Origin: Hypsibius dujardini
Lineage: Eukaryota; Tardigrada; Eutardigrada; Parachela; Hypsibiidae
Assembly (NCBI GenBank): GCA_001579985.1
Contig: LRSR01006473.1
Location: 1 to 23,560 of the forward strand
Direction of reading: 5' to 3'
Length of the DNA stretch: 23,560 bases
Shown here: piece after piece, positions 19,979 through 22,552 of the stretch
Position numbering within the stretch: position 1 is the stretch's first letter
How the letters are laid out: every line of letters begins with the position of its first letter
Made by a program: the position numbers and the translations under genes
The notes under the pieces: generated by a model
Databases searched by the model: none
What the model was told of the DNA's origin: nothing
Seen by the model: only the letters and a program-made list of their open reading frames with translations

Positions 19979-20289
19979 TTCTTTGTCTCTCGCGTTTTCT
20001 CGCAGTAAGTATTATCAAGAAACATCCGTAGGAGATTACGTCGTCTGTATACAGACAGTTAGCTAGCGGTCTTAAGTGCTGGATTGTCTGAGACACGTCT
20101 CATGATGAGGTGGTTCATTTTCAAATTACGCACGGCCGGAATAAATTGTACCTGCGCTCCGGTGGGGACGTCAGTCAGCATGACGGTCACGCTGCTCTTC
20201 TTCCCGCTACTTGTGATGGCGACGTGGTCCACGGCGACGATCTTGCCGGCTTCGTGGCCGTTTCCGGCGTCGAACCACACCAGTTCGCC
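345..20289 (-). CDS. MYO15: Unconventional myosin class XV (MYO15-like), 42 exons, partial at both ends
   Basis: An actin-based motor with a MyTH4-FERM tail. The exons read from the sequence join with matching codon phase at all 41 junctions into 2383 codons without a stop. Visible domains by residue: N-terminal SH3-like subdomain 1-46; motor to about 785, with P-loop [10 protein letters not shown] at 184-193, switch [11 protein letters not shown] at 234-243 and switch II DIFGFE at 460-465; TEDS-site position Glu408 (16 before the DAIAK Asp); IQ motifs at about 795-858; MyTH4-1 about 937-1100; FERM F1-like about 1115-1215; low-complexity insert about 1240-1975; FERM F2/F3-like 1980-2176; SH3 2186-2243; start of MyTH4-2 from 2322. 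All catalytic motifs look intact, so an active ATPase is expected. The domain order and the SH3 between two MyTH4 regions fit class XV rather than VII or X. Family knowledge: MYO15 carries cargo to tips of actin protrusions. Missing: start codon, any N-terminal extension, and the C-terminal MyTH4-FERM beyond the left edge. Confidence 0.93.
578..753 (-). CDS. MYO15: MYO15 exon 41: Ser-rich linker and MyTH4-2 lead-in
   Basis: Residues 2278-2336. A Ser/Arg-rich stretch ([16 protein letters not shown]) is followed by [16 protein letters not shown]. 'D..(H/S)(T/S)M.EFA..(Y/N)FR' is the MYO15 entry to the second MyTH4. The donor gtatgc leaves phase 2. Confidence 0.92.
783..918. repeat. (CAGA)n array with CAGG variants
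   Basis: An imperfect tetranucleotide array in the intron between exons 40 and 41. On the gene strand it reads TCTG/CTGC. It creates the spurious SVCLSACLS-type frame. Confidence 0.9.
935..976 (-). CDS. MYO15: MYO15 exon 40: 42-nt linker exon
   Basis: Residues 2264-2277, [14 protein letters not shown]. No domain. Support is the good acceptor aaacag, the donor gtaaga, and phase 0 on both sides. Confidence 0.82.
1048..1169 (-). CDS. MYO15: MYO15 exon 39: SH3 domain, second half
   Basis: Residues 2223-2263, [20 protein letters not shown], with the SH3 'GW..G......G.FP..YV' signature. A linker follows to SSTGQ. The acceptor is atccgtag; the donor is gtgtgt. Confidence 0.94.
1170..1857. other. 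Intron 38-39: CA repeat and G-tracts
   Basis: A 688-nt intron. It holds the (CA)n run and a G-rich stretch at about 1733-1812 with G9, G4, G5 and GGAGGG tracts on the + strand. No exon seen. Confidence 0.7.
1334..1354. repeat. (CA)n microsatellite
   Basis: A perfect or near-perfect AC dinucleotide run in the intron between exons 38 and 39. Confidence 0.9.
1858..1996 (-). CDS. MYO15: MYO15 exon 38: SH3 domain, first half
   Basis: Residues 2177-2223: a glycine linker, then [20 protein letters not shown] and RDDIIKL, the SH3 'ALYDY....LSF..GD.I' pattern. I chose the acceptor gacggaacag from phase and the start of conservation. The donor G|gtacgc leaves phase 1 and splits the domain before its conserved Trp. 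Confidence 0.92.
2140..2190 (-). CDS. MYO15: MYO15 exon 37: F3-like C-terminal helix
   Basis: A 51-nt exon, residues 2160-2176, [17 protein letters not shown], corresponding to the 'A..VK.L.D.F..E' helix before the SH3. The acceptor is ttctag; the donor gtacgt is strong. Confidence 0.92.
2351..2568. repeat. (CAGA)n array, pure at its right end
   Basis: A long array in the intron between exons 36 and 37. The last 60 nt or so (about 2507-2567) are perfect CAGA units, suggesting recent slippage expansion. It reads TCTG on the gene strand. Confidence 0.93.
2591..2839 (-). CDS. MYO15: MYO15 exon 36: FERM F3-like
   Basis: Residues 2077-2159. [17 protein letters not shown] is the F3/PH-like strand ('LAVSH.G..L...'). 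[11 protein letters not shown]-like and NNWVFHTHK strands follow. The acceptor is tttgaag; the donor is gtgagt, phase 0. A large CAGA array starts about 20 nt past the donor. Confidence 0.92.
2914..3041 (-). CDS. MYO15: MYO15 exon 35: FERM F2-like
   Basis: Residues 2034-2076, from GSYGISDLE to [20 protein letters not shown]. The last part matches the 'VK..IV..AR....YF.R.(F/Y)P' helix of MYO15 tails. The acceptor is attgcag; the donor is gtgagt. Confidence 0.9.
3114..3249 (-). CDS. MYO15: MYO15 exon 34: FERM F2-like
   Basis: Residues 1989-2034. [20 protein letters not shown] joins the preceding MRKE to give the family motif 'RKE.F.P....DNP.A..L.F.Q', followed by a helical segment. The acceptor is cctttag; the donor is gtaagt, phase 1. 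Confidence 0.93.
3327..3371. repeat. ACCGA(G/C) hexamer repeat
   Basis: A short run alternating GACACC and GAGACC-type hexamers, ending in GACACCGACAG. It is simple tandem sequence in an intron and is not coding on either strand in context. Confidence 0.8.
3535..3550 (-). terminator. Pol III T-run terminator of the tRNA-Glu gene
   Basis: On the minus strand a T5 run begins one base after the tRNA 3' end, and T5 and T4 tracts follow, each separated by one G. This is the usual Pol III stop signal and supports an active gene. Confidence 0.85.
3552..3622 (-). tRNA. tRNA-Glu(CTC): tRNA-Glu, anticodon CUC
   Basis: A complete 71-nt cloverleaf on the minus strand. The acceptor stem TCCGATG/CATCGGA pairs over 7 bp. 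The A box region reads TGGTCTAGTGG, and the B box GGTTCGATTCC closes a perfect CGGGG/CCCCG T stem. The anticodon stem TCTCG/CGAGG (one U-G pair) encloses the loop CTCTCAC, giving anticodon CUC for Glu. No tRNA intron. It lies inside the MYO15 intron between exons 33 and 34, on the same strand, and is therefore transcribed by Pol III within a Pol II transcript. The consensus is intact, so I expect a functional gene rather than a SINE head. Confidence 0.95.
3886..3960. repeat. ATCA/TGAT tetranucleotide stretch with inverted arms
   Basis: AACCAATCAATCAATCA, then CGATTGATTGG, and later CATCAATCAATCA. The two orientations can fold back on each other. Intronic. Confidence 0.7.
4267..4991 (-). CDS. 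MYO15: MYO15 exon 33: Pro/Val-rich insert to FERM F2 entry
   Basis: Residues 1747-1988, the longest exon (725 nt). It starts [20 protein letters not shown] followed by LWPP, continues Pro/Val-rich with a second proline cluster (KAPPPPPG), and ends HWSMTMRKE. 'W...(L/M)RKE' marks entry to the FERM-like region in MYO15 tails. The donor GAG|gtactg is weak but required by phase; readthrough stops within five codons. Confidence 0.9.
4992..5919. other. Intron 32-33: AT-rich, no gene seen, GC-AG borders
   Basis: A 928-nt intron, AT-rich with many TATTTATAATA-like words and no long open frame. Its 5' splice site (right end) reads gcaagt; its 3' end (left) is attacag. Confidence 0.75.
5920..6328 (-). 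CDS. MYO15: MYO15 exon 32: Gln-rich helix and polyproline, GC donor
   Basis: Residues 1611-1747. It opens with a Gln/Leu-rich, probably helical stretch ([19 protein letters not shown]). It then turns Gly/Ser/His-rich and ends in a run of ten prolines after KTG, a likely SH3, EVH1 or profilin ligand. No GT donor fits. GAGCCAG|gcaagt is a textbook GC-AG donor and gives exactly the phase 1 the next exon needs. Confidence 0.85.
6443..6496. repeat. (GA)n then (GAAA)n-type purine run
   Basis: AGAGAG for about 30 nt followed by AGAGAAAG units, in the intron between exons 31 and 32. On the gene strand it is a long polypyrimidine tract between the exon 31 donor and the exon 32 acceptor. Confidence 0.9.
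6554..6639 (-). CDS. MYO15: MYO15 exon 31: insert, Val/Pro-rich
   Basis: Residues 1582-1610, [15 protein letters not shown] and then [11 protein letters not shown], leading into the Gln-rich segment of the next exon. The acceptor is ctttatag; the donor is gtacgt. Confidence 0.87.
6640..7047. other. Intron 30-31: diffuse CAGA-rich
   Basis: A 408-nt intron whose middle (about 6826-7010) is a degenerate CAGA/CAGG array. Nothing else is seen. Confidence 0.75.
6826..7010. repeat. Degenerate (CAGA)n array
   Basis: CAGACA, CAGGCA and GATAGA variants with many substitutions, so an older array than the pure ones. On the gene strand it reads TCTG. Confidence 0.85.
7048..7299 (-). CDS. MYO15: MYO15 exon 30: His/Pro/Tyr-rich insert
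   Basis: Residues 1498-1582, low complexity with HAYYPP-like and histidine-rich stretches ([16 protein letters not shown]). The donor may be gtataa (used here) or gtcaag 6 nt earlier; both keep phase 1, so two residues are uncertain. The acceptor is cggctcag. Confidence 0.84.
7389..7551 (-). CDS. MYO15: MYO15 exon 29: Pro/Tyr/Gly-rich insert
   Basis: Residues 1444-1498, low complexity ([27 protein letters not shown]). Support is the open frame and good splice sites: the acceptor is catcagcag, the donor G|gtaagc. Phase matches both neighbours. Confidence 0.86.
7620..7838 (-). CDS. MYO15: MYO15 exon 28: insert segment
   Basis: Residues 1371-1443. A short order-prone stretch, [20 protein letters not shown], is followed by an acidic EDDDEP and a Gly/Lys-rich end. 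It could be a binding helix inside the disordered insert; I recognise no domain. The acceptor is gtctatag; the donor is gtatgt. Confidence 0.88.
7868..8062. repeat. (CTGT)n array
   Basis: A near-perfect CTGT array to about 7972, then degenerate CTGT/CTCT to about 8062, in the intron between exons 27 and 28. On the gene strand it reads ACAG, the opposite orientation to the array at 6826-7010. Confidence 0.93.
8117..8445 (-). CDS. MYO15: MYO15 exon 27: insert with LN-x-RY repeats
   Basis: Residues 1261-1370, no known domain. Three copies of a short motif are visible: SKLNQRY, SALNKRY and SNLNERY. The rest is polar. The acceptor is tttacag; the donor gtaagt is consensus, phase 0. Confidence 0.88.
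8446..8860. other. Intron 26-27: CTGT/CTGC array
   Basis: A 415-nt intron filled in its middle by a CTGT/CCTG array (about 8618-8758). No exon seen. Confidence 0.75.
8618..8758. repeat. (CTGT)n/(CTGC)n array
   Basis: Alternating blocks of GCCT and GTCT units. The mixed unit types point to several separate expansions. Confidence 0.9.
8861..9129 (-). CDS. MYO15: MYO15 exon 26: FERM F1-like end and acidic linker
   Basis: Residues 1171-1261. [19 protein letters not shown] and [13 protein letters not shown] continue the F1-like fold. A basic SRDSKRR and an acidic [11 protein letters not shown] stretch follow. The donor A|gtaaga is chosen over a later gtcagt because only phase 1 keeps the next exon open. 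Confidence 0.9.
9350..9592 (-). CDS. MYO15: MYO15 exon 25: MyTH4-1 tail and FERM F1-like start
   Basis: Residues 1090-1171: [10 protein letters not shown] ends MyTH4, and [19 protein letters not shown] with [13 protein letters not shown] follows. The 'YPP...E' spacer and the ubiquitin-like F1 strand match MYO15/MYO7 tails. An earlier GT after the GGAC codons was rejected because reading on restores SWTTAAEF. The donor gtaaaa leaves phase 2. Confidence 0.9.
9593..10262. other. Intron 24-25: dominated by a CTGT array
   Basis: A 670-nt intron. About half is the CTGT array; the flanks show no conserved coding or RNA motif. Confidence 0.75.
9739..10060. repeat. (CTGT)n array, longest in the window
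   Basis: About 320 nt. A perfect core of roughly 65 nt (about 9864-9930) is flanked by degenerate CTGT/CTGC units. It reads ACAG on the gene strand. Confidence 0.93.
10263..10477 (-). CDS. MYO15: MYO15 exon 24: MyTH4-1 core
   Basis: Residues 1019-1090: [14 protein letters not shown], then [17 protein letters not shown] and YKYLLK, the strongest MyTH4 signature in the gene. Between NQTW and ERGW sits a Ser/Thr-rich insertion of about 22 residues. The family usually has a shorter loop there. The donor is gtgagt, phase 2. Confidence 0.96.
10634..10708 (-). CDS. MYO15: MYO15 exon 23: MyTH4-1, middle
   Basis: Residues 994-1018, [13 protein letters not shown] and then VLADYIVHK. This matches the MyTH4 helix 'ILRFMGD' and the 'YIVQKG' motif, whose Gly starts the next exon. 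The donor is gtaagt. Confidence 0.94.
10908..11006 (-). CDS. MYO15: MYO15 exon 22: MyTH4-1, first part
   Basis: Residues 961-993. It contains [14 protein letters not shown] and QEALEIFRL, the MyTH4 'PI..PFL......AL.IF..IL.FM' pattern, which continues in the next exon. The acceptor is ttcacag; the donor is gtatgt. Confidence 0.94.
11040..11228. repeat. (CAGA)n/(CAAA)n array
   Basis: CAGA units mixed with CAAACAAA blocks in the intron between exons 21 and 22. On the gene strand it reads TCTG. Confidence 0.9.
11270..11415 (-). CDS. MYO15: MYO15 exon 21: approach to MyTH4-1
   Basis: Residues 912-960, ending [19 protein letters not shown] and CK. 'LP.DID...F..YA..Y' is the typical lead-in to the first MyTH4 domain. 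The acceptor is atacacag; the donor is gtaagg. Confidence 0.92.
11485..11641 (-). CDS. MYO15: MYO15 exon 20: post-IQ charged linker
   Basis: Residues 860-912, a Lys/Glu/Arg-rich stretch ([15 protein letters not shown]) followed by [15 protein letters not shown] recognise the latter as the 'IP.E..FI...LD' junction before MyTH4 in MyTH4-FERM myosins. Only a short charged helix is seen, not a long coiled coil. The donor is gtacag, phase 1. Confidence 0.88.
11725..11809 (-). CDS. MYO15: MYO15 exon 19: end of IQ2 and IQ3
   Basis: Residues 831-859, with [17 protein letters not shown] as a degenerate third IQ. I chose the donor GAT|gtgtgt because its phase 0 fits the next acceptor. Reading on reaches an in-frame TAA, so splicing here is required. 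Confidence 0.85.
11900..12045. repeat. (CTGT)n array just downstream of the exon 18 donor
   Basis: A near-perfect CTGT array whose right end is about 20 nt from the exon 18 5' splice site. On the gene strand it reads ACAG. Confidence 0.93.
12071..12406 (-). CDS. MYO15: MYO15 exon 18: converter, lever start, IQ1 and IQ2
   Basis: Residues 719-831. The converter ends with [14 protein letters not shown]1 is [17 protein letters not shown] and IQ2 is [14 protein letters not shown], completed by the next exon; both should bind calmodulin-type light chains. The exon is 336 nt, a multiple of three, and has (CAGA)n and (CTGT)n arrays of opposite orientation close on its two sides. Confidence 0.96.
12455..12570. 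repeat. (CAGA)n with a 45-bp tandem duplication
   Basis: A unit containing ACTAATAGACAGGCTAGACT starts at 12491 and again at 12536, a period of 45 bp, inside a CAGA array. On the gene strand the array reads TCTG, about 50 nt upstream of the exon 18 acceptor. Confidence 0.88.
12720..12850. repeat. Degenerate (CAGA)n array
   Basis: CAGACA, CAAACA and CAGGCA units with interruptions, in the same intron as the 45-bp duplication. Confidence 0.8.
12903..13073 (-). CDS. MYO15: MYO15 exon 17: SH1/SH2 helices and converter entry
   Basis: Residues 662-719: [10 protein letters not shown], then [20 protein letters not shown] and the start of the converter. The acceptor is tccggcag; the donor is gtaagg, phase 2. 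Confidence 0.96.
13074..13815. other. Intron 16-17: mostly unique sequence
   Basis: A 742-nt intron, relatively repeat-poor and more GC-rich than most here (for example 13340-13460 and 13610-13640). Short open frames exist on both strands, but none has recognisable motifs or splice support. Confidence 0.65.
13816..13973 (-). CDS. MYO15: MYO15 exon 16: loop 2 region
   Basis: Residues 610-662, from [15 protein letters not shown] through a basic stretch to [16 protein letters not shown]. The frame covers the Lys/Arg-rich loop 2 and the helix before 'PHFVRC'. The acceptor is ttttcag; the donor is gtaagt, phase 2. Confidence 0.93.
13974..14528. other. Intron 15-16: CCTG array plus unique sequence
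   Basis: A 555-nt intron. A pure (CCTG)n array occupies about 14017-14070. The rest is unique AT-rich sequence without coding signals. Confidence 0.7.
14017..14070. repeat. (CCTG)n microsatellite
   Basis: About 13 uninterrupted CCTG units, the unit type known for instability at the human DM2 locus. On the gene strand it reads CAGG. Confidence 0.93.
14529..14732 (-). CDS. MYO15: MYO15 exon 15: lower 50K, actin-binding region
   Basis: Residues 542-609. It contains [32 protein letters not shown] and [13 protein letters not shown], all standard myosin motifs. The acceptor is tattcag; the donor is gtaggt. Confidence 0.96.
14778..14912. repeat. (CAGA)n array
   Basis: A near-perfect CAGA core at about 14840-14880 with CAGG/CAAA edges, ending only about 10 nt from the exon 14 donor. 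On the gene strand it reads TCTG. Confidence 0.92.
14923..14967 (-). CDS. MYO15: MYO15 exon 14: 45-nt motor exon
   Basis: Residues 527-541, [15 protein letters not shown], the conserved 'G....LD(D/E)E....K' segment. The acceptor is gtttag; the donor is gtaggc, phase 0. Confidence 0.95.
14968..15324. other. Intron 13-14: unique sequence
   Basis: A 357-nt intron. No repeat array and no recognisable feature. Confidence 0.65.
15325..15507 (-). CDS. MYO15: MYO15 exon 13: relay helix and lower 50K
   Basis: Residues 466-526, with [20 protein letters not shown], the relay-helix signature, ending LDLIAKKP. The acceptor gtctgtctgcag is itself made from a CTGT repeat. The donor is gtaagg. Confidence 0.96.
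15649..15775 (-). CDS. MYO15: MYO15 exon 12: relay region and switch II
   Basis: Residues 423-465, [19 protein letters not shown] through [11 protein letters not shown], which includes switch II. The donor GAG|gtacat sits directly after the FGFE motif, a common intron position in myosins. Confidence 0.96.
15776..16553. other. Intron 11-12: GCAG array and scattered CAGA units
   Basis: A 778-nt intron. After the GCAG array, isolated CAGACA and CAGGCA words continue to about 16330, like an eroded array. No exon seen. Confidence 0.7.
15870..15965. repeat. (GCAG)n array
   Basis: GGCA/GCAG units, nearly perfect at about 15900-15935. On the gene strand it reads CTGC. Confidence 0.9.
16554..16612 (-). 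CDS. MYO15: MYO15 exon 11: TEDS-site exon
   Basis: Residues 404-423, [19 protein letters not shown] plus Arg across the junction. The residue 16 before the DAIAK Asp, the TEDS position, is Glu408. By the TEDS rule an acidic residue there means no phosphorylation is needed for actin-activated ATPase. The donor is gtgggt, phase 2. Confidence 0.94.
16697..16927 (-). CDS. MYO15: MYO15 exon 10: motor, '[10 protein letters not shown]' exon
   Basis: Residues 327-403, with [20 protein letters not shown] and VLHIGNIRF, the standard myosin 'I.A.ILHLGN' motif, ending ALTTKTT. The donor is gtgaga, phase 0. Confidence 0.96.
17028..17075 (-). CDS. MYO15: MYO15 exon 9: short motor exon
   Basis: A 48-nt exon, residues 311-326, [16 protein letters not shown]. 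'DAEDF' is conserved just before the helix carried by the next exon. The acceptor is ccttcag; the donor is CAG|gtacgg. Confidence 0.93.
17160..17273 (-). CDS. MYO15: MYO15 exon 8: motor, upper 50K
   Basis: Residues 273-310, starting [16 protein letters not shown], a hallmark myosin motif, and ending KSYYYLNQ. The acceptor is ttttttag; the donor is CAG|gtatca. Confidence 0.96.
17274..17688. other. Intron 7-8: CAGA array and unique flanks
   Basis: A 415-nt intron. CAGA, CTGA and CAGG units span about 17415-17530; the flanks are unique and AT-rich. Confidence 0.7.
17415..17530. repeat. (CAGA)n/(CTGA)n array
   Basis: CAGACAGA blocks separated by GACTGACTGATTGATTGA, showing unit changes along one array. 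Confidence 0.88.
17689..17752 (-). CDS. MYO15: MYO15 exon 7: motor, upper 50K
   Basis: Residues 251-272, [21 protein letters not shown], matching the myosin 'G.I.GA.I..YLLEKSR' signature. The acceptor is tatctag; the donor gtaagt is consensus, phase 0. Confidence 0.95.
17841..18044 (-). CDS. MYO15: MYO15 exon 6: P-loop and switch I
   Basis: Residues 183-251. It carries the ATP-binding P-loop [10 protein letters not shown] and switch [11 protein letters not shown], both fully canonical. The acceptor catttcag is followed directly by CGGCGAAAG. The donor GA|gtgagc is chosen because it gives phase 2 and restores '[11 protein letters not shown]' with the next exon. Confidence 0.95.
18195..18269 (-). 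CDS. MYO15: MYO15 exon 5: motor core before the P-loop
   Basis: Residues 158-183, [18 protein letters not shown], the standard helix ahead of the P-loop. The exon ends VVII plus AG, and the next exon's C completes the Ser before the P-loop. The donor is gtatgc. Confidence 0.95.
18409..18524 (-). CDS. MYO15: MYO15 exon 4: motor core
   Basis: Residues 120-158, with [20 protein letters not shown], the conserved N-terminal motor strand, and then a Leu-Pro-rich end before the Pro-His-Leu-Phe motif of the next exon. The acceptor is tttacag; the donor gtaact leaves phase 2. Confidence 0.95.
18525..19245. other. Intron 3-4: AT-rich with a 35-bp minisatellite
   Basis: A 721-nt intron. The left two thirds are AT-rich; a three-copy 35-bp tandem repeat is embedded. 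No exon seen. Confidence 0.75.
18780..18886. repeat. Three-copy 35-bp AT-rich tandem repeat
   Basis: Copies start at about 18780, 18815 and 18850, each AAAATATGTATCTATTAATT followed by CGATATTTATT. The third has ATAT in place of ATGT. The near-identity suggests recent duplication. Confidence 0.92.
19246..19309 (-). CDS. MYO15: MYO15 exon 3: motor core
   Basis: Residues 98-119, [20 protein letters not shown], a near-canonical myosin motif leading into '[11 protein letters not shown]'. The acceptor is ttttgcag; the donor gtaagt is consensus. Confidence 0.95.
19390..19460. repeat. ATCA/ATGA tetranucleotide stretch
   Basis: CAATCAATGAATCAATGAATCAA followed by TTGATCATTGATTAATGAA and ATCAATCAATCAATCC. 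The opposite orientations can form a hairpin. It sits in intron 2-3, left of exon 2. Confidence 0.8.
19545..19699 (-). CDS. MYO15: MYO15 exon 2: motor N-terminus
   Basis: Residues 47-98. It reads [18 protein letters not shown] at the start and ends GINDMIQL, the conserved 'DM..L' entry to the motor core. The acceptor is aatttag; the donor AG|gtacct leaves phase 2, which the next exon completes as Ser. Confidence 0.9.
19700..20151. other. Intron 1-2: TC-repeat containing
   Basis: A 452-nt intron. About 19915-19992 is a TC-rich run; the rest has no recognised feature. Confidence 0.75.
19915..19992. repeat. (TC)n microsatellite
   Basis: TCTCTC interrupted by TTCT units. On the gene strand it is GA-rich, so it gives a purine tract rather than a polypyrimidine tract. 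Confidence 0.92.
20152..20289 (-). CDS. MYO15: MYO15 exon 1 (first visible): motor N-terminal SH3-like subdomain
   Basis: Residues 1-46, beginning [18 protein letters not shown], the usual opening of class VII/XV motors. The acceptor is cttacacag after a pyrimidine tract; the donor is CAG|gtacaa, phase 0. The frame stays open upstream to an ATG at 20458-20460, but that stretch translates part of an ATCA-type repeat, so I treat it as intron. The true start exon was not found. Confidence 0.88.
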
Positions 20290-20441
20290 CTGTGTAAGCG
20301 TGAGAAGAAACACCCCTTTTGATGGACAGGATAAAAGAGCGGCAAACATTTGACGGACTTTAGTGTTGTCATCAATCAATCGATCGATCAATCGTTTGCA
20401 CCGGCAGTGTTGTTTGGGGTTTGTCTTATTTTCTACTGATG

Positions 20442-20474
20442 TGGAATTCATGGAATCCATGGAATTCCCCGACT
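20442..20474. repeat. Imperfect palindrome around ATGGAATCCATGG
   Basis: GGAATTC, ATGG, AATCC, ATGG, AATTCC in order: outer and inner arms are complementary, so it can form a short cruciform or hairpin. Confidence 0.6.
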
Positions 20475-21847
20475 CTTTAAACTCGTTATTAATTCATTTT
20501 CAACTCATTGATAACTTTACTTTTCAACTTTATAATTCCTTCATGTCTTCTTCAATTCATTAATTCCTTCATTTTTTATTGCGACGGGACTGTTGAGTCC
20601 GACTATAAAACCCGGGCTATATATAAATAGCTATACAAAAAATATATAAAAAATTAACTAAAAAAAACTCTGGCATAAAACATTTTTTTGACACTAATCA
20701 ATTCCAAATTTAATTCCGAATGGAGATAACGGTAAGCAGAATATTCTTAAATATTTATGCTGAGCTTCCCTAAATGGGATTTACCATTACGATAAAGAGG
20801 AATAAAAGACTTTCCGTACTCGGCAATTACGGACGTAATAGTTTTATTCAGCCTGGTCGCTTTCATCCTCAGTCTTCCTGGAGGATATAATATTTTATTT
20901 ACAAGCCAGAATTAAATCATTGTCGTTATGCGAGTTGGGCATTAAATTTCAAGTGGCAAATCTGCATTCCCTATCTCCATCGCCAGGGGACTATCATCTT
21001 CAATGATTTCGGTATAGATGTGCATGACGAGGACATGAAAGGGCAGTTGAAAAAAATAGGTATAACTTTAGCGAAAGTTAAACTGACACTGCCAAAATTA
21101 AATCCTTTGCTTTGGTTATATTTTTAGTATAATTACATTGATCGCAATCATGCTCAACTTATCGATGCGATTTGATGATTATTTAATGAGACCCTGCGGA
21201 AGGGATTGAGAGCTTACACTAAATGGTAGTAAAGAAAGTGTTTGTTATTTAATTGTTAACAAAATTAGCATAAAAATGTAAAACGCAAAAATTCAATTTT
21301 CTGAAATTATTTATCAATCTCCGACGTCGTTATTGTTTTTTATCAGTTTATCTTTACGCAATATTTTACGCTTGAATTGATTAAATTATACTTCGTTTAA
21401 CGGTTTGAAGGGATGTAATGTAACGTTAACTGCTTCCGTAGAACAGAAGTTGCACTGTTGTGAACTTCATCTGCTACAACACCACAGACTCAGCATTACC
21501 TTTTATGTAAAATCGATCACCATTCAGCATTACATTTTATGTTGTATTTTATGCAACAGTCTATGTAGAATATTGCAATAATCCTTGTGGATTTCTAGCT
21601 ACAGTTTTAACGTCCGAGGTGCGTAACGTGCGTTGTCTTATTATCAGCTGTGTCATTAATTATTGTAAGTACGACTAAATTAGGCTGCAAAATGTCAGAA
21701 TCTTTTACCACTTTTTCTAACAAGGAAAACTTATTATTGTTTTATTAATAACATTTGAAGCAAATTTTATTTAACTGATTTAATTTTCAGCGAGTTTTCC
21801 TAAAACGAGAAAATTATCAATAACTATTAATAGTAATTGATTTATAA

Positions 21848-22004
21848 ATAAAGGAATAAAAATAGTAATGGTAATAGTAATGGTAATAGTAATGGTAGTA
21901 ATGGTAATAGTAATGGTAGTAATAATAGGAAGGGCAGTAATGGTAATAGTAATAGTAATAGTAATAGTAATAGTAATAGTAATAGTAATAGTAATAAATA
22001 AATA
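21848..22004. repeat. (AATAGT/AATGGT)n array
   Basis: About 155 nt of GGTAATAGTAAT and AGTAATAGTAAT units. The left half has AATGGT variants and the right half is pure AATAGT, so it is a compound hexamer/trinucleotide repeat. Confidence 0.9.
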
Positions 22005-22478
22005 TAAACAGTAATTGATTAATACGTATTAATAGTACTGTTTTTATTTATCGGTGATAGCAACGAATATGCATCACTGAATGTCTCATAGTGAGTGTGC
22101 ATGTGTTTTCTAAGGGGTTTGTGACCTCCAAGGTCATTTTCCGAGGTGAATATTGTGGTCACCCCATTTTTTGTCCCCGCTTGCCTGCGCTTCAATGCTT
22201 TCCGCCACACTGATTCACTTGCATTTTCATCTCCCCTCCTGCCCATGTACCGCGACTTCACGGATCGCCACCTTTTTTTCGTCCGGTAAAGCAGAGCACG
22301 ACAGAGTCATCAGACCGCGTACAGATCAAGATCGCAGGGCAGCTTCTTTTCTAATCAAGCTTTTCATCCCTCCCATTTGCCTTGCTTGCTTGGCTCCTCA
22401 CGAAACCAGCGATATCGAGAGCGGTCAACAACAGATCCGATCTACCTTGTCTGTTGAAGGGTGGGCGATTCTCTTTTT

Positions 22479-22483
<5 letters not shown>

Positions 22484-22515
<32 letters not shown>

Positions 22516-22552
22516 ACACACACACACACCTCTCTCTCTCTCACACACACAT
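22484..22552. repeat. Compound (CT)n-(CA)n microsatellite
   Basis: (CT)n at about 22484-22510, (CA)n at about 22514-22529, then CTCTCTCT and CACACACA again. Confidence 0.9.

Noticed and set aside
20059-20151. Reading past exon 1 to a C-terminus '...[13 protein letters not shown]'
   Set aside because: The frame continues past a good donor (CAG|gtacaa). The conserved motor continues in the next exon at 19699, so this tail is intron readthrough.
22484-22552. CRISPR-like or satellite array in the TC/CA region and the AATAGT run
   Set aside because: These are plain di-, tri- and hexanucleotide repeats without spacers, in an animal genome.
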